Assembly: GCA_009193035.1 (NCBI GenBank)
Contig: SWDT01000483.1
Coordinates: 124,001 to 188,000 of the forward strand
Reading direction: 5' to 3'
DNA: 64,000 nucleotides
Origin: Halicephalobus mephisto
Lineage: Eukaryota > Nematoda > Chromadorea > Rhabditida > Panagrolaimidae
The translations under genes were made by a program, and so were the position numbers. Positions 24,158 to 34,569 of this stretch are shown in pieces. Numbering within the stretch: position 1 is the stretch's first letter; each line of letters starts with the position of its first letter. The notes beneath the pieces are model-generated. The model searched no databases. It saw nothing but the letters and a program-made list of their open reading frames with translations, and had not been told where the DNA came from.

Positions 24158-27100
24158 ATGTCGGCAAGACCCAAAATTTTGAAAGTGAGAAGAATCCATG
24201 GTCCTGGGGAATCTAAATATGTCGACATCAGCTTCTGTAACGAACGACTTCACGCCAGCGGTGTTTTTTCGAACGTCTATTCTGCGATTCTGAAGTCTCC
24301 CGAAGTTCTTCCCATTGCGATCAAGAAGTGCTGGCCGAGGAATACGGTATCTAAGAAAACCTACACTGATCTCAAGATTCTGAAGGACTTAGAAGACACT
24401 AACAACGGCAAATCCGAAATCGAGCTGCTCACTAAAGTGAAACATCCTCACATTGTAGGGTTACTGTATTCATTGAGTGTTGAAGTGGATTCAGAAGTAA
24501 GTTTTTTTATTTTCGATGTAGATGAAAACAAATGAAATTTCGGAACTTTTTGGACATTTTAAATTTCCTACTGTAGTCTAAAAGGTTTCAAAGCGTTTGG
24601 TTTTATATTAGAAGATTTTAGAAACCTTTGAAAATTTCGAACACTTCCAGAAGCTTCAACAGGATTCATAAGAATTTTAGATAGTTTCGTTGAGTTCTAG
24701 AAGAGTTCAGAAGCTTCTAAGAAATTCCAGTTTATAGAGTATAACTTGGCTATAAGATATCCCCGGTATAATATCTCTTGTTATAGCATACAGTATGAGT
24801 GAGGGAGTTTGGTTAGTCTGTCTTCAAAGTTACTGTTCATAATCATGCTTTTGCGGCCAATTTGCCCTTTGAATAAGCAACCGTGATCCCGACACGAATG
24901 TTTGTGTCAGCTACTTTTTATATATGGAATTGATTTTCTGGTTGTTCCTTGTTTTCCTATTATCCTATCTTTTGTAATTCATAAATTACAACAAGGTTCT
25001 CATCGAAGGACAAACAGTTACCTCTTCTATGATATATCCTTTCTTATAACATACGCTTTGGCCGATCCCAAGGGGGGTATGTTATATCCAAGTTCTACTG
25101 TATTATGAAAAATGTTACTGTTAAGAAAAAACCTAGGCAAACATAGTTAACTTAAAGGACGTATTCTTAAAACGAAAAACCTTCGCGCTCTTGGAAATAC
25201 CATACTGTAGTTTAGATAGTGTTAGTTGTATTATTAAAAATTCTTCTTTATTGTTGGTTTCAGTACATTATATATAGTGTTATATATGATTTGCAATCAC
25301 TTGTACCTGGGTGTAATCAACGTGTAAGAACCTGTGACTGCGATGTTCATATATGGGATTCTAACTGAGCATAATCGATATCAGGATTGTGATCTAAAGA
25401 AGGTTGATCCTAATTGAACAGAATTAACTTTCTTATACCTTTTTAATTCTAGAAAAAATGACCCGAACATGTTGATTGTACTTGATTAGGATCTACTTTC
25501 GTCGGATTACAATCCTGATATCGATTATGCTCGGTTAGAATCCCATATATGAACATCGCAGTCACGGGTTCTTACACGTTGATTACACCCAGGTACAAGT
25601 GATTGCAAATTGCCCGTAGTTAGTCTGATTGTTACCGTAGGAACTATTGGTATTATTCTACCTTGTTAAATTATATCAGTTACTCATCGTGATGAAGTAA
25701 AAATCCCTTCTAGCCACAGTGATTAAAATTTGAATCATCTGTAAAAAGTAACTTTATCTTTCCAGATTTGCAACTGGATGATTCTGGAGTTTCTGCCTTC
25801 AGATCTCGGGAAAATTCTAAAAAACAGAAAATTGGATACATTGGATGTGAAACTGTATTCTTGGCAATTGTTCTCTGCTTTGGATTACATTTCTGCCAGA
25901 ACAGTCGTCCACAGAGACGTCAAACCTTCGAATCTTCTTGTCGACGAAAATCGGGGAATTCTGAAACTTGCTGACTTCGGAAATGCAAAAATATTAATTC
26001 CAACGGAGAAGTATCCTCCTTACCAAGTTACTCGGTACTACAGAGCTCCAGAATTGGTTTTCGGAAGTCAAAGGTATTCCACGAAAATCGATCTTTGGTC
26101 TGGAGCCTGTGTTCTCGGAGAATTGCTCGTTGGAAAACCAATATTCCGAGGAAAAAACAATCACGACCAAGGTAAGTTATTCGTCGAAATCTTCGGATAT
26201 CCTTCCACTGAGCAGTTGCTGGAGATGAAAGTAGAAGTCCGGCCCAGATTAATCCGAAAACAAGGTCGAGGATTGAGAACTGTAAGTTTTTAAAATTTCG
26301 AATATTGGGAAATTCTAAAAACAGAAAATTGTAAAACTGTTTGATAATTTTATATAATTTTATATAAATGTTAAATTTCGTAAACTGGTCGAAATATTTT
26401 AAAAAATCCAGACGGGATAAAATTGAAATTTTCTAAGAAGATCCATGACGATCAGATTGGAATTTCTTAGAAAAAACATATTTTATAATATTCGAACTTT
26501 CTAGAAAAATTCATATTTGATAAAATTTAAATTTAAAAAAATATTAAATTAAGATTAAATTAGAATCTTAAAAAATTATATAATATTAATTCGGAGATTT
26601 AAAAAAATTATATTTAATAAAATCGAAATTTAAAAAAAATATTAAATTAGAATTTAAAAAAAGCATATTTAATAAAATCGAAATTTTTAAAAAATATTAA
26701 ATTAGAATTTAAAAAATCATATTTAATAAAATCGAAATTTTTAAAAAATATTAAATTTAAATCAGATTAGAATTTAAAAAAATCATATTTAATAAAGTCG
26801 AAATTTTAAAAAAATATTAAATTAGAATTTAAAAAAATCATATTTAATAAAATCGAAATTTTTAAAAAATATTAAATTTAAATCAAATTAGAATTTTCTA
26901 AAAAGATTTAAACTGTTTAAAACTTTTTTTAAAAATTATTTTAGAAAGTACGAAATTCGATTTTATTCATCAAAATTTAATTATTTATATTTTTAAACTT
27001 TTTTCATTTTATATTATTTTATTAAAGTTGTTATAATTTTAACTATAATTACTACTTAATATTATGATCCGAAAAATAATTTTTTATTTTAGGTTCTTCC

Positions 27101-27311
27101 AGAAATTTTCGTGGAAAAAGTTGTTTTTGATCTTTTGTCATCGGTCTTCAGATACGAACCAAATTTCCGTCTTCCTTGCTGTCTGGTCCTTGGCCATGAA
27201 TATTTCGAAGTTCTCAAATCTCAGCCGCTTCCGATCAGAGAAAATGGAAAACCAATTCCTTTTTTGGATTACTGTAGCTCTGGAGAAAACTTGATGAAAG
27301 TCACCGACTAG
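24158..27311 (+). CDS. Divergent GSK3-like protein kinase
   Basis: Ser/Thr kinase of the CMGC group, closest by motif to glycogen synthase kinase 3. Exons 24158-24496, 25766-26281 and 27093-27311 (TAG) join in phase 0, giving 357 residues, close to the GSK3 catalytic length. ATP-site Lys56 is in AIKK, and the alpha-C Glu is probably Glu87. The catalytic loop HRDVKPSN has Asp164. DFGNAK has Asp183 (GSK3 has DFGSAK). The activation loop has RYYRAPE with the paired Tyr204/205, as in GSK3. Odd points: the glycine loop is HASGVFSNVY, keeping only the middle of its three glycines. About 18 extra residues lie between Lys56 and the alpha-C helix. The position of the GSK3 priming-pocket Arg96 appears to be Ser86. 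Caenorhabditis has fast-evolving GSK3-like paralogues, and this may be one; orthology is not established. Confidence 0.85.
24735..25102. mobile_element. Pogo/Tigger-like MITE interrupted by a second insertion
   Basis: Both flanks match the uninterrupted copy at 35891-36072: 'catacagtatgagtgaggga' on the left and 'ccaagttctactgta' on the right. The middle (about 24834-25020) is foreign to that copy and is bounded by 'gttac' on both sides, suggesting insertion with a 5 bp target duplication. The left terminus is degraded. Confidence 0.55.
25289..25610. repeat. Long near-perfect inverted repeat (hairpin)
   Basis: Positions 25289-25425 are the near-perfect reverse complement of about 25480-25610. 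Example arms are 'atttgcaatcacttgtacct' at 25289 and 'aggtacaagtgattgcaaat' at 25591-25610. The first 105 or so bases of the stem have only a few mismatches, for example ctg/ccg and act/acc. Transcribed as part of the kinase intron, it would fold into a stem of about 130 bp. Confidence 0.85.
26282..27092. repeat. Kinase intron 2 with ~55 bp tandem repeat
   Basis: About eight degenerate copies of a unit of about 55 bp around 'atttaataaaatcgaaattt' lie at 26600-26900. No coding sequence was seen. Confidence 0.6.
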
Positions 27312-29179
27312 ATTTGTCCATTGTTTCTTTATTAAAGTACTGTAGAATTTTCAGATTTTTGTGGAAACCTGGAAGCGACAGTTAAAATCGAAAATTTCGG
27401 AGAATTCTAAAAACATTCTAGAAATTCGTGTTGGGACCGGTTCATAACAGTGCTCATTTTTACACTTTTATACTGATTCAATTCTGAAATAAAGAATTCT
27501 AAAAATATTTTAAAAATTTTAAAATTCGTGTCAGGACCATTTCGTAAAAGTTTTAATTTCCTAATAATATATCTAAAATTTAAAAATTCGTGTCAGGACC
27601 ATTTTGTAAAAGTTTTATTTTTATAATAATATATCCAAAATCAACATTTAAAAATTCTAAAATTCGTGTCAGGACCATTTTGTAAAAGTTTTATTTTTAT
27701 AATACTATTTCTAAAATTTCCAATTTTTTAAAATTCGTGTCAGGATCATTTCGTAAAAGTTTTTTTATAATAATACTATTTCTAAAATTTCCAATTTTTT
27801 AAAATTCGTACCGGGACCATTTCGTAAAAGTTTTACCTTTATAATACTATTTCTAAAATTTCCAATTTTTAAAAATTCGTGTCAGGACCATTTCGTAAAA
27901 GTTTTTGTTTTTGATTTTTATAGTATTATAACTTTCGGACGATGAATGGAAGATGTAAGATGACTCAACAGACTCCCTTGGCCCTGTTTTGCTTTCGATT
28001 TTCCGCTTCGAACTCGCAACATCGAGCTTATCAAAAAGTAATCAAAAATTGCGTCCATTTGACGATCAAAGGTGGTCTTTGAAAAGATTCTCAGATTCTG
28101 TTTTCTTTTTGATAAAATTAATGTCCACATGAACTTTGGAAATTTTATCAATGTCAAATTTGGTTTAACTTTAGGATTGGACTATTTCGTTCAACTTTGA
28201 AATTTTAATTCAGACTTTTTCGAACATGAATCAGACTGAATTCCGCTTTTTCAGTGGAATTTTATTTTAAAAATTAGTGTACTGTAATTATAGTGAATTT
28301 AAAAATTTTTCAATGGAATTTTATTTTTAAAAATTAGTGTACTGTAATTATAATAAATTTAAAAAATTTTTCAATGGAATTTTACTTTTAAAAATTGATG
28401 TACTGTAACTATAGTGAATTTAAAAAATTCTAAATCTACTTAAAAATAAAATTTTTTAAAAGTCAATTTTAAATAAGAAATTTTTAATTAATTTTTTAAA
28501 GTTAATCTTAAATAAAAAATTCTTAAATTAATTTTTTTAAAGTCAATTTTGAATAAAATTAATTTTTTAAAAAGTTAATTTTGAATTAAAAAAATTTTAA
28601 ATTTTGTTTTATTTTTATTGAAGAAAATGTGAAAATAATTTTTGATTTCTTAATTGAGAATAAAGTGAAATAAATGAACAATAGGTTAAGTGGCTCTCGA
28701 ACGGAATTTCTACCTTGAAGTCGTAGTAATCCGTAATTGGTATTTATTTCTCAATATATTAAATAATATTAATTTTTAAAAATTCCGTTCAAGACTAACT
28801 AGATAGATTTTAAAAAATTTTCGATCAATTTTGAATGAAATTATTTTTTTTTAAAGGTAATTTTAAATTTCAAAAATTCTAAATTTAGTTTTTTAAAGTT
28901 AATTTTAAATAAAAAATTCTTAATTAATTTTTTAAAAGTCAATTGTGAATAAAATTAATTTTTTAAAAAGTTAATTTTAAATTTGGTTTTATTTTTATTG
29001 ATGAAAATGTGAAAATAATTTTGGATTTCTTAATTGAGAATAAAGTGAAATAAATGAACAATAGGTTAAGTGGCTCTCGAACGGAATTTCTACCTTGAAG
29101 TCGTAGTAATCCGTAATTGGTATGTCTGTTCAAAATTGCCGAGAAAAACTATCTCAACAATTAGATTTCAAAATCGTGC

Positions 29180-29278
29180 TTACTCGCTCTTGAACTTCTT
29201 GACAACCTGTTCGAGCGGCACTTGATCACCGTAAGTCTCGAGTTGAATCAAATTCGGAGGGATTTGTCTACAATCTTC
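29180..29278 (-). CDS. Possible terminal coding exon, unknown product
   Basis: Minus-strand reading with good codon character: 32 residues beginning EDCRQIPPNLIQLE, containing TYGDQVPLEQVVKKF and ending in a TAA stop at 29182-29180. GC content is well above the neighbours. The preceding sequence offers only a weak acceptor (aaaag), and I find no upstream exon on this strand that joins convincingly. It could be a gene relic, part of a repeat, or chance. Confidence 0.2.
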   Translation of the reverse strand, partial: EDCRQIPPNLIQLETYGDQVPLEQVVKKFKSE

Positions 29279-31239
29279 CTTTTGTAATGCGCGAAAAGGA
29301 GGAAGCAGAAACAGCCGGCTTTGTTGTTTCAAATTCGGCTTACTATTGTTTCTTCTTCTTCGACAAATTTGCGCAACTTTTGACTCAAAAACTGTTACGC
29401 AATTGACGCAAAACTGTCATTTTTGAAGTTTTAATAATATTAAAATAAAATAAAAATTGTATTATTTTCTATTTTTCGATTTTTGAAGTTTTAATAATAT
29501 TAAAATAAAATAGAAATTATATTATTTTTTATTTTTGAAGTTTTAATAATATTAAAATAAAATAAAAATTGTATTATTTTCGATTTTCGAAGTTTTAATA
29601 ATATTAAAATAAAATAAAAATTACATTATTTTTTATTTTTGAAGTTTTAATAATATTAAAATAAAATAAAAATTGTATATTTTTCTATTTTTAGAGTTTT
29701 AATAATATTAAAATAAGATAAAAATTATATTATTTTCGATTTTTGAATTGTTTCGTGAATTAAGTGACAACGAAGAATACGGTAAGTGCAGGAATTTATA
29801 TCTTTTATAATAATTCCAAAAAAATTTTTGGGACAATTTTGGAAATTTTTATTTTTTCAACAATAAAGTTTTTAGAAATTTTTAATTTTTAATAATAAAG
29901 TTTTTTGATTTTTGTGCCAATTTAGTGAAAATAGAAAATACGGTAAATATTGTACCTTACTAGAGAAACCATTTCGGGTTGTCTTTACTCTTTTTCTTTA
30001 TTTTTATTTATTTTACGATTATTGCATAAGTCTTTAGAAAGTTTTAAAAATTCACGTCGAGACAATTTCGTAACAAAATTTATTTTTATAAAATATAATT
30101 TTTGAGTAAATTTATTTAAAATATAAAATACAGTAATTCTGGTAAGTTAATGTAGAAATTTATTTATTTTTATTTTTGATTATTTTAAGTCTAAAAAAGT
30201 TCTAAAATTCACTCAAAAACAATTTCGTAACAAAATTTATTTTTATAATATAATTTTTAAATAAATAAATTTAAAATAAAAAATACGGTAATTATGGTAA
30301 GTTAATGTAGAAATTTATTTATTTTATGATTGTTTTAAACTTTCGCGTCGAGACAATTTCGTAACAAAATTTTTTTATAAAATATAATTTTTGAGTAAAT
30401 TTATTTAAAATAGAAAATATGGTAATTATGGTAAGTTAATGTAGAAATTTATTTATTTTTATTTATGATTATTTTAAGTCTAAAAAGTTCCAAAATTCAC
30501 TCCAAAACAATTTTGTACAAATTTTTAAATAAATTTAATAAAACTAAAAAATACAGTAATTGTGCAATTGGCTACTGTAATAAACTTATTTTTTTATTTA
30601 CTTAAATCTTAAAATTTTTCGGAAAAAATTGTAAATTTTCATTTTCGCTTTTTATAATGATATTTAATTTTTAATTTTTAGTATTTAATTTTGAATATTT
30701 AATTTTGAATATTTAATTTTTAGTATTTAATTTTTAGTATTTAATTTTGAATATTTAGTATTTAATATTTAGTATTTAATTTTGAATATTTAATTTTTAG
30801 TATTTAATTTTTAATTTTTAGTATTTAATATTTGTTTAATGTTGTTTCTTGATCAAACGTTTATGGCTCTAAAATTTGCACTTTTTACGACTTTCCGTTT
30901 TTAGCTCGAGGGATGGGCCAGTTTTGGATTTTTCTGAAACTTTTTTGACCAGTGCTTCCACAATATTGGCCGAGTTTTTTTTGTTTCGAAAAAGGCCGAT
31001 TTGTTTTTGTAAAAAAATATTGATAGATGTGGAGAAAATCAAACTTAAAAATTTTTCACAATCGAATCGATGGGATTTCTTCATAGAAATATTTTAGAAT
31101 GAATTTATTTTAAAATTTTAGTACAGTAAAAAGTGGAATAAATTTAACATAATTAGATCGATATGTCGTAAGGAAGATTCATATATTATTGTTTAATTAA
31201 TAGGGTTTTCTGGTATTACATATTTGCGTAGTTTTTGTG

Positions 31240-32230
31240 CGAAATTTTACTCACGCTTAAAAATAAGTGAAAATGATGAGAATATTAAGACTTTCGTTGC
31301 GGAAGTTTATTTCGCTTAAAATAAGTGAAATTGATATGACTATTAAGGTTTTCGTTGTGAGAATTGATTTCGCCTAAAATAAGCGAACTTTATGAGAATA
31401 TTAAAATTTTCGTTGTGAGAACTGATTTCGCCTAAAATAAGTGAACTTAATATCACTATTAAGACTTTCGTTGTGAAAGTTTATTTCGCCTAAAAATAAG
31501 CGAACTTAATATGACTATTAAGACTTTTGTGGCTAAAGTTTGTTTTATTTTTTAGGTTACTTGCTATGTGAAATTCTACTTGCGCTTAAAGATCAACAAA
31601 TTCCATATAACCTTCAGGAATTCCCGTGATGAGAGTTGAAATTGCTTTTTCTCAGTTTAATTTTTGCACGTAACCCTATTTGCGCTTGGATACGAGCGAA
31701 CTCCGCATAATCTTCACGGATTTCCGCGGCGACAGTTTAATTTGTTCTCTTCTTAGGCTAATTTTTGACGCAAAGCTTTATCCGTCTTAGTGAACGAAAA
31801 AGTTGATTATGGTCTTCAGGGATTTTCGCGGCGAAAGTTAGTTAATTTTTTAGATAATTTTTAATGTAAAATTTTCAGTTATATTTTAAAATGAAAAAAT
31901 TCTATTAAAAGTTGTAAGAAATTTTATGAAAGGAATAGGTTTGATTTTTTTCTTTAGTCTTGGCGCGGAACTTCATTCATATCTTACAACGAAAAAATTT
32001 TATCAAAATCTTCGAGAACTTTCGTGGTAGGAATAGATTTCATTTTTTTCTTTAGTTTTGGCGCGAAACTTCATTCATATCTTACAACGAAAAAATTCTA
32101 TTAAAATTTTTGAGAACTTTCGTGGTAGGAATAGATTCCATTTTTTTCTTTAGTCTTGACGCGAAATCCCATTTGTGTTGTCAAAAAAAATTATGATCTT
32201 AAAGGATCTTCATTGTGAAAAATGATTTTA
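31240..32230. repeat. 'cgcttaaa...aagtgaa' satellite, first locus
   Basis: Units of about 60 bp at 31240-31550 ('aaaataagtgaaattgatat', 'actttcgttgcggaag') pass into more diverged units to 32230. The same vocabulary (AAGCG, GTGAAATTTCGC, GATGATCAT) recurs at 37530-37920 and 59930-60850. Confidence 0.5.
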
Positions 32231-32810
32231 TGTTTCACAACACTTAAACATGTTTTATCTGATAATTGAAAATAAAATTTTTTCGATCACTGTTATCTCT
32301 AAATCCGCTTTTAATTTTTTTGTGTAAAGGAAAATGAACGTGTTAGTTTGCAAATTCCTAGATGTCGAAAATTGTTGACTGTGTTCGAGCCGAGTTGCAA
32401 AATTATTCAAATTTTGGTTGTTTTTTTTTTGAAACGCGGTATTGTATTTTTTGAAATCGAAATTCCGTGAAAAATTCCAAGATTCTGAAGACTTTCTAGA
32501 ATCCTGCAGAAAGTTTCTGAATTTGATAGAAGATTCTGAAAATTGAGAAGTTAATGAAAAATTTTAGAGAGCTTCAGAATCTCGTATACTATGTTTGAAA
32601 AACTACAATTTAATGAAAATGTAAATTTTCAGAACCGTGTAGTGATTTCTAGAATAATAGAATCTTTTAAAAGTTTTCAGAAACTTCTGGAATTTCAATG
32701 AAGTCTTTTAGAAGTCTTCTAGGAGCTTTTAGAATCTCGTCGAAGTCTTCTAGGAGCTTTTAGAACCTTGTCGAAGTTTTTTAGAAGTCTTCTAGAATTT
32801 CGTCGAAGTC

Positions 32811-32952
32811 TTCTAGAATCTTCCAGAATCTCGTCGAAGTCTTCTAGAATCTTCTAAAATCTCGTCGAAGTCTTCTAGAATCTTCCAGAATCTCGTCGAA
32901 GTCTTCTAGAATCTTCCAGAATCTCGTCGAAGTCTTCTAGAATCTTCCAGAA
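32811..32952. promoter_or_regulatory. 31 bp tandem array of perfect heat-shock-element tetramers
   Basis: Five 31 bp units start at 32811, 32842, 32873, 32904 and 32935. Four of them contain 'ttctagaatcttccagaa', which is TTCnnGAAnnTTCnnGAA without mismatch; the 32842 unit is degraded. This is the binding pattern for two or more HSF trimers per unit. It lies intergenically, about 1.6 kb upstream of the hemopexin gene. Binding is inferred from pattern only. Confidence 0.5.
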
Positions 32953-33589
32953 TCTCATATAAAATTCTAAAACTTCCTAAAAATTCTTTTCAAAAGAATT
33001 TCATATTAAATTTAGTCTCATTTTTATAACGATATGATTTTACAGAAACTTATATAATTAAAAATTAATTGATTATTGATCTTTTATGATCTCTGTATGT
33101 CTCAACATTCCTACTTTTTGAAAACTATGATTATTTATTTTTTCTTGAAAGAAAAATCTCTAAATAAGGCTTCCGGTTCGGCCAAAATTTCTGTACCAGT
33201 TAGTATTTTTGCTTCAAAGCCTGATCCGTCTCTTGTATTTTGTGTCCGGTCTATTGTTCGAATTCGTTTTGTTTGTCTATCTGTGAACCCGCTTCTAGAT
33301 CTAGGAAATAGATATTAGATCAGTAACTTTAAGATCACTAATGCCAAATTCACTATGTAAATATTTTTGAACAAAGCATCGTTAAAAGATAAAGGATCTT
33401 GAAGATCGTAATTTGTATGTATATTATATATACAATTAAGCTGATCTGTTTGTAAAAGTTCTTCTAGATCCCGTAAATGAGTATTTAATTACTAAATCTG
33501 GAAATACTCATGTTAAATTCGCTTAGTAAATGCTTTAAATATAGTGGAAGATATATCCTTAAATATTGTGATTTATTTGCCTTATGAGT

Positions 33590-34130
33590 ATAATTTCGTT
33601 TGTGGATCTTTTTCTAAACTCGGTAAATAAGTACTTGATAGGTATCTCTGAGAACTATAGTACTAATTCACATCATAAATGTTTCAGTTGAAGTAATGTC
33701 AGGAGTTATGTGATCTTAGGGATTGTAGGTGCTATATATTTCATATATATAGTTGATTCTCCGTTTGCAAGTTTCACACTCGGTAAACAAGTACTTGATA
33801 AGGAACTCTGAGAACTATAATACTAATTCACATCATAAACGTTTCAGATGAAGTAGTATCAAGAGTTATGTGATCTTAGGGATTGTAGGTGTTATATATT
33901 TCATATATAGAGTTGATTCTCTGTTTGCAAGTTGCACACTTGGTAAACAAGTACTTGATAGATATCTCTAAGAACTATAGTACTAATTCACATCACAAAT
34001 GTTTGAAACAGCACTCTTGTATGATATAATCCTAAAGAACATAACTTCCATATTTTAATCTTTATACTTAAATCTTTAAGATCATTCACACGTACTTCAG
34101 AATGTAACTTCCCACTCAAGCGTATTTTCA
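33590..34130. repeat. Flanking repeat, left copy (~185 bp tandem units)
   Basis: About three units of about 185 bp with 'agttatgtgatcttagggat' and 'aaacaagtacttgata', ending in 'cacacgtacttcagaatgta'. Nearly identical to 38190-38700 in the same orientation, on the other side of the hemopexin gene. Confidence 0.75.
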
Positions 34131-34569
34131 CTTAAAGCTTAAATTTTTCTGAGCATCCCAATTGGATTGACCCGAAGAACTCTGTATTGTCTTTCCTGAT
34201 TGTTTCAACCATCTTTTTTGTTTCAAGAAGTTACAATTGCGCATTTTGGCGGTGATGCGAGTCAAATCTGTGCGTAAATCCCATCGTCACAATCAGAATC
34301 GTCTTAGACGGGAAATGCACTTTTCTTTTAGTTATTGTTTCGTTTAGTTGACCGATGTCCAGACTTGCAACAAATTTTTTCGGACATCCGAGGTTTACAA
34401 AAATTAAAATCTCTTAACTTGCAAAATTTTTCATTCATGAACGCGATTTTCGTTTTGTAATGTCTCCGCTCAAGTACTGTGGTTATTTCAGGCAGTCTTG
34501 GCCGCGAAACGATCGAACTTGTTTGTAATTACTGTAGGCACCTTCGACTTGAGTTTTGACCTTTTCAAA

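Larger units (their letters stand above)
24497..25765. repeat. Kinase intron 1 holding two inserted elements
   Basis: Donor gtaagt at 24497, acceptor at 25764-25765. Contains a pogo-like MITE with an insertion (24735-25102) and a long hairpin (25289-25610). The rest is unique AT-rich sequence. Confidence 0.7.
27312..34569. repeat. 7.2 kb gene-poor interval packed with tandem repeats
   Basis: In order: 27430-27900, about seven units of about 70 bp containing 'gtgtcaggaccatttcgtaa'; 28600-28765 and 28970-29125, a near-identical direct duplication with 'ggttaagtggctctcgaacg'; 29425-29760, units with 'gttttaataatattaaaat'; 30000-30560, units with 'cgagacaatttcgtaac'; 30650-30840, 'tatttaatttttagt' repeats; 31240-32230, 'cgcttaaaataagtgaa' satellite; 32490-32990, TTC/GAA array; 33590-34130, a repeat that recurs at 38190-38700. 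Only one weak coding candidate was found (29180-29278). Confidence 0.6.

Noticed and set aside
28650..28765. Possible tRNA or small RNA in the duplicated 'ggttaagtggctctcgaacg' block
   Set aside because: I could not fold it into a cloverleaf or find A and B boxes at the right spacing.
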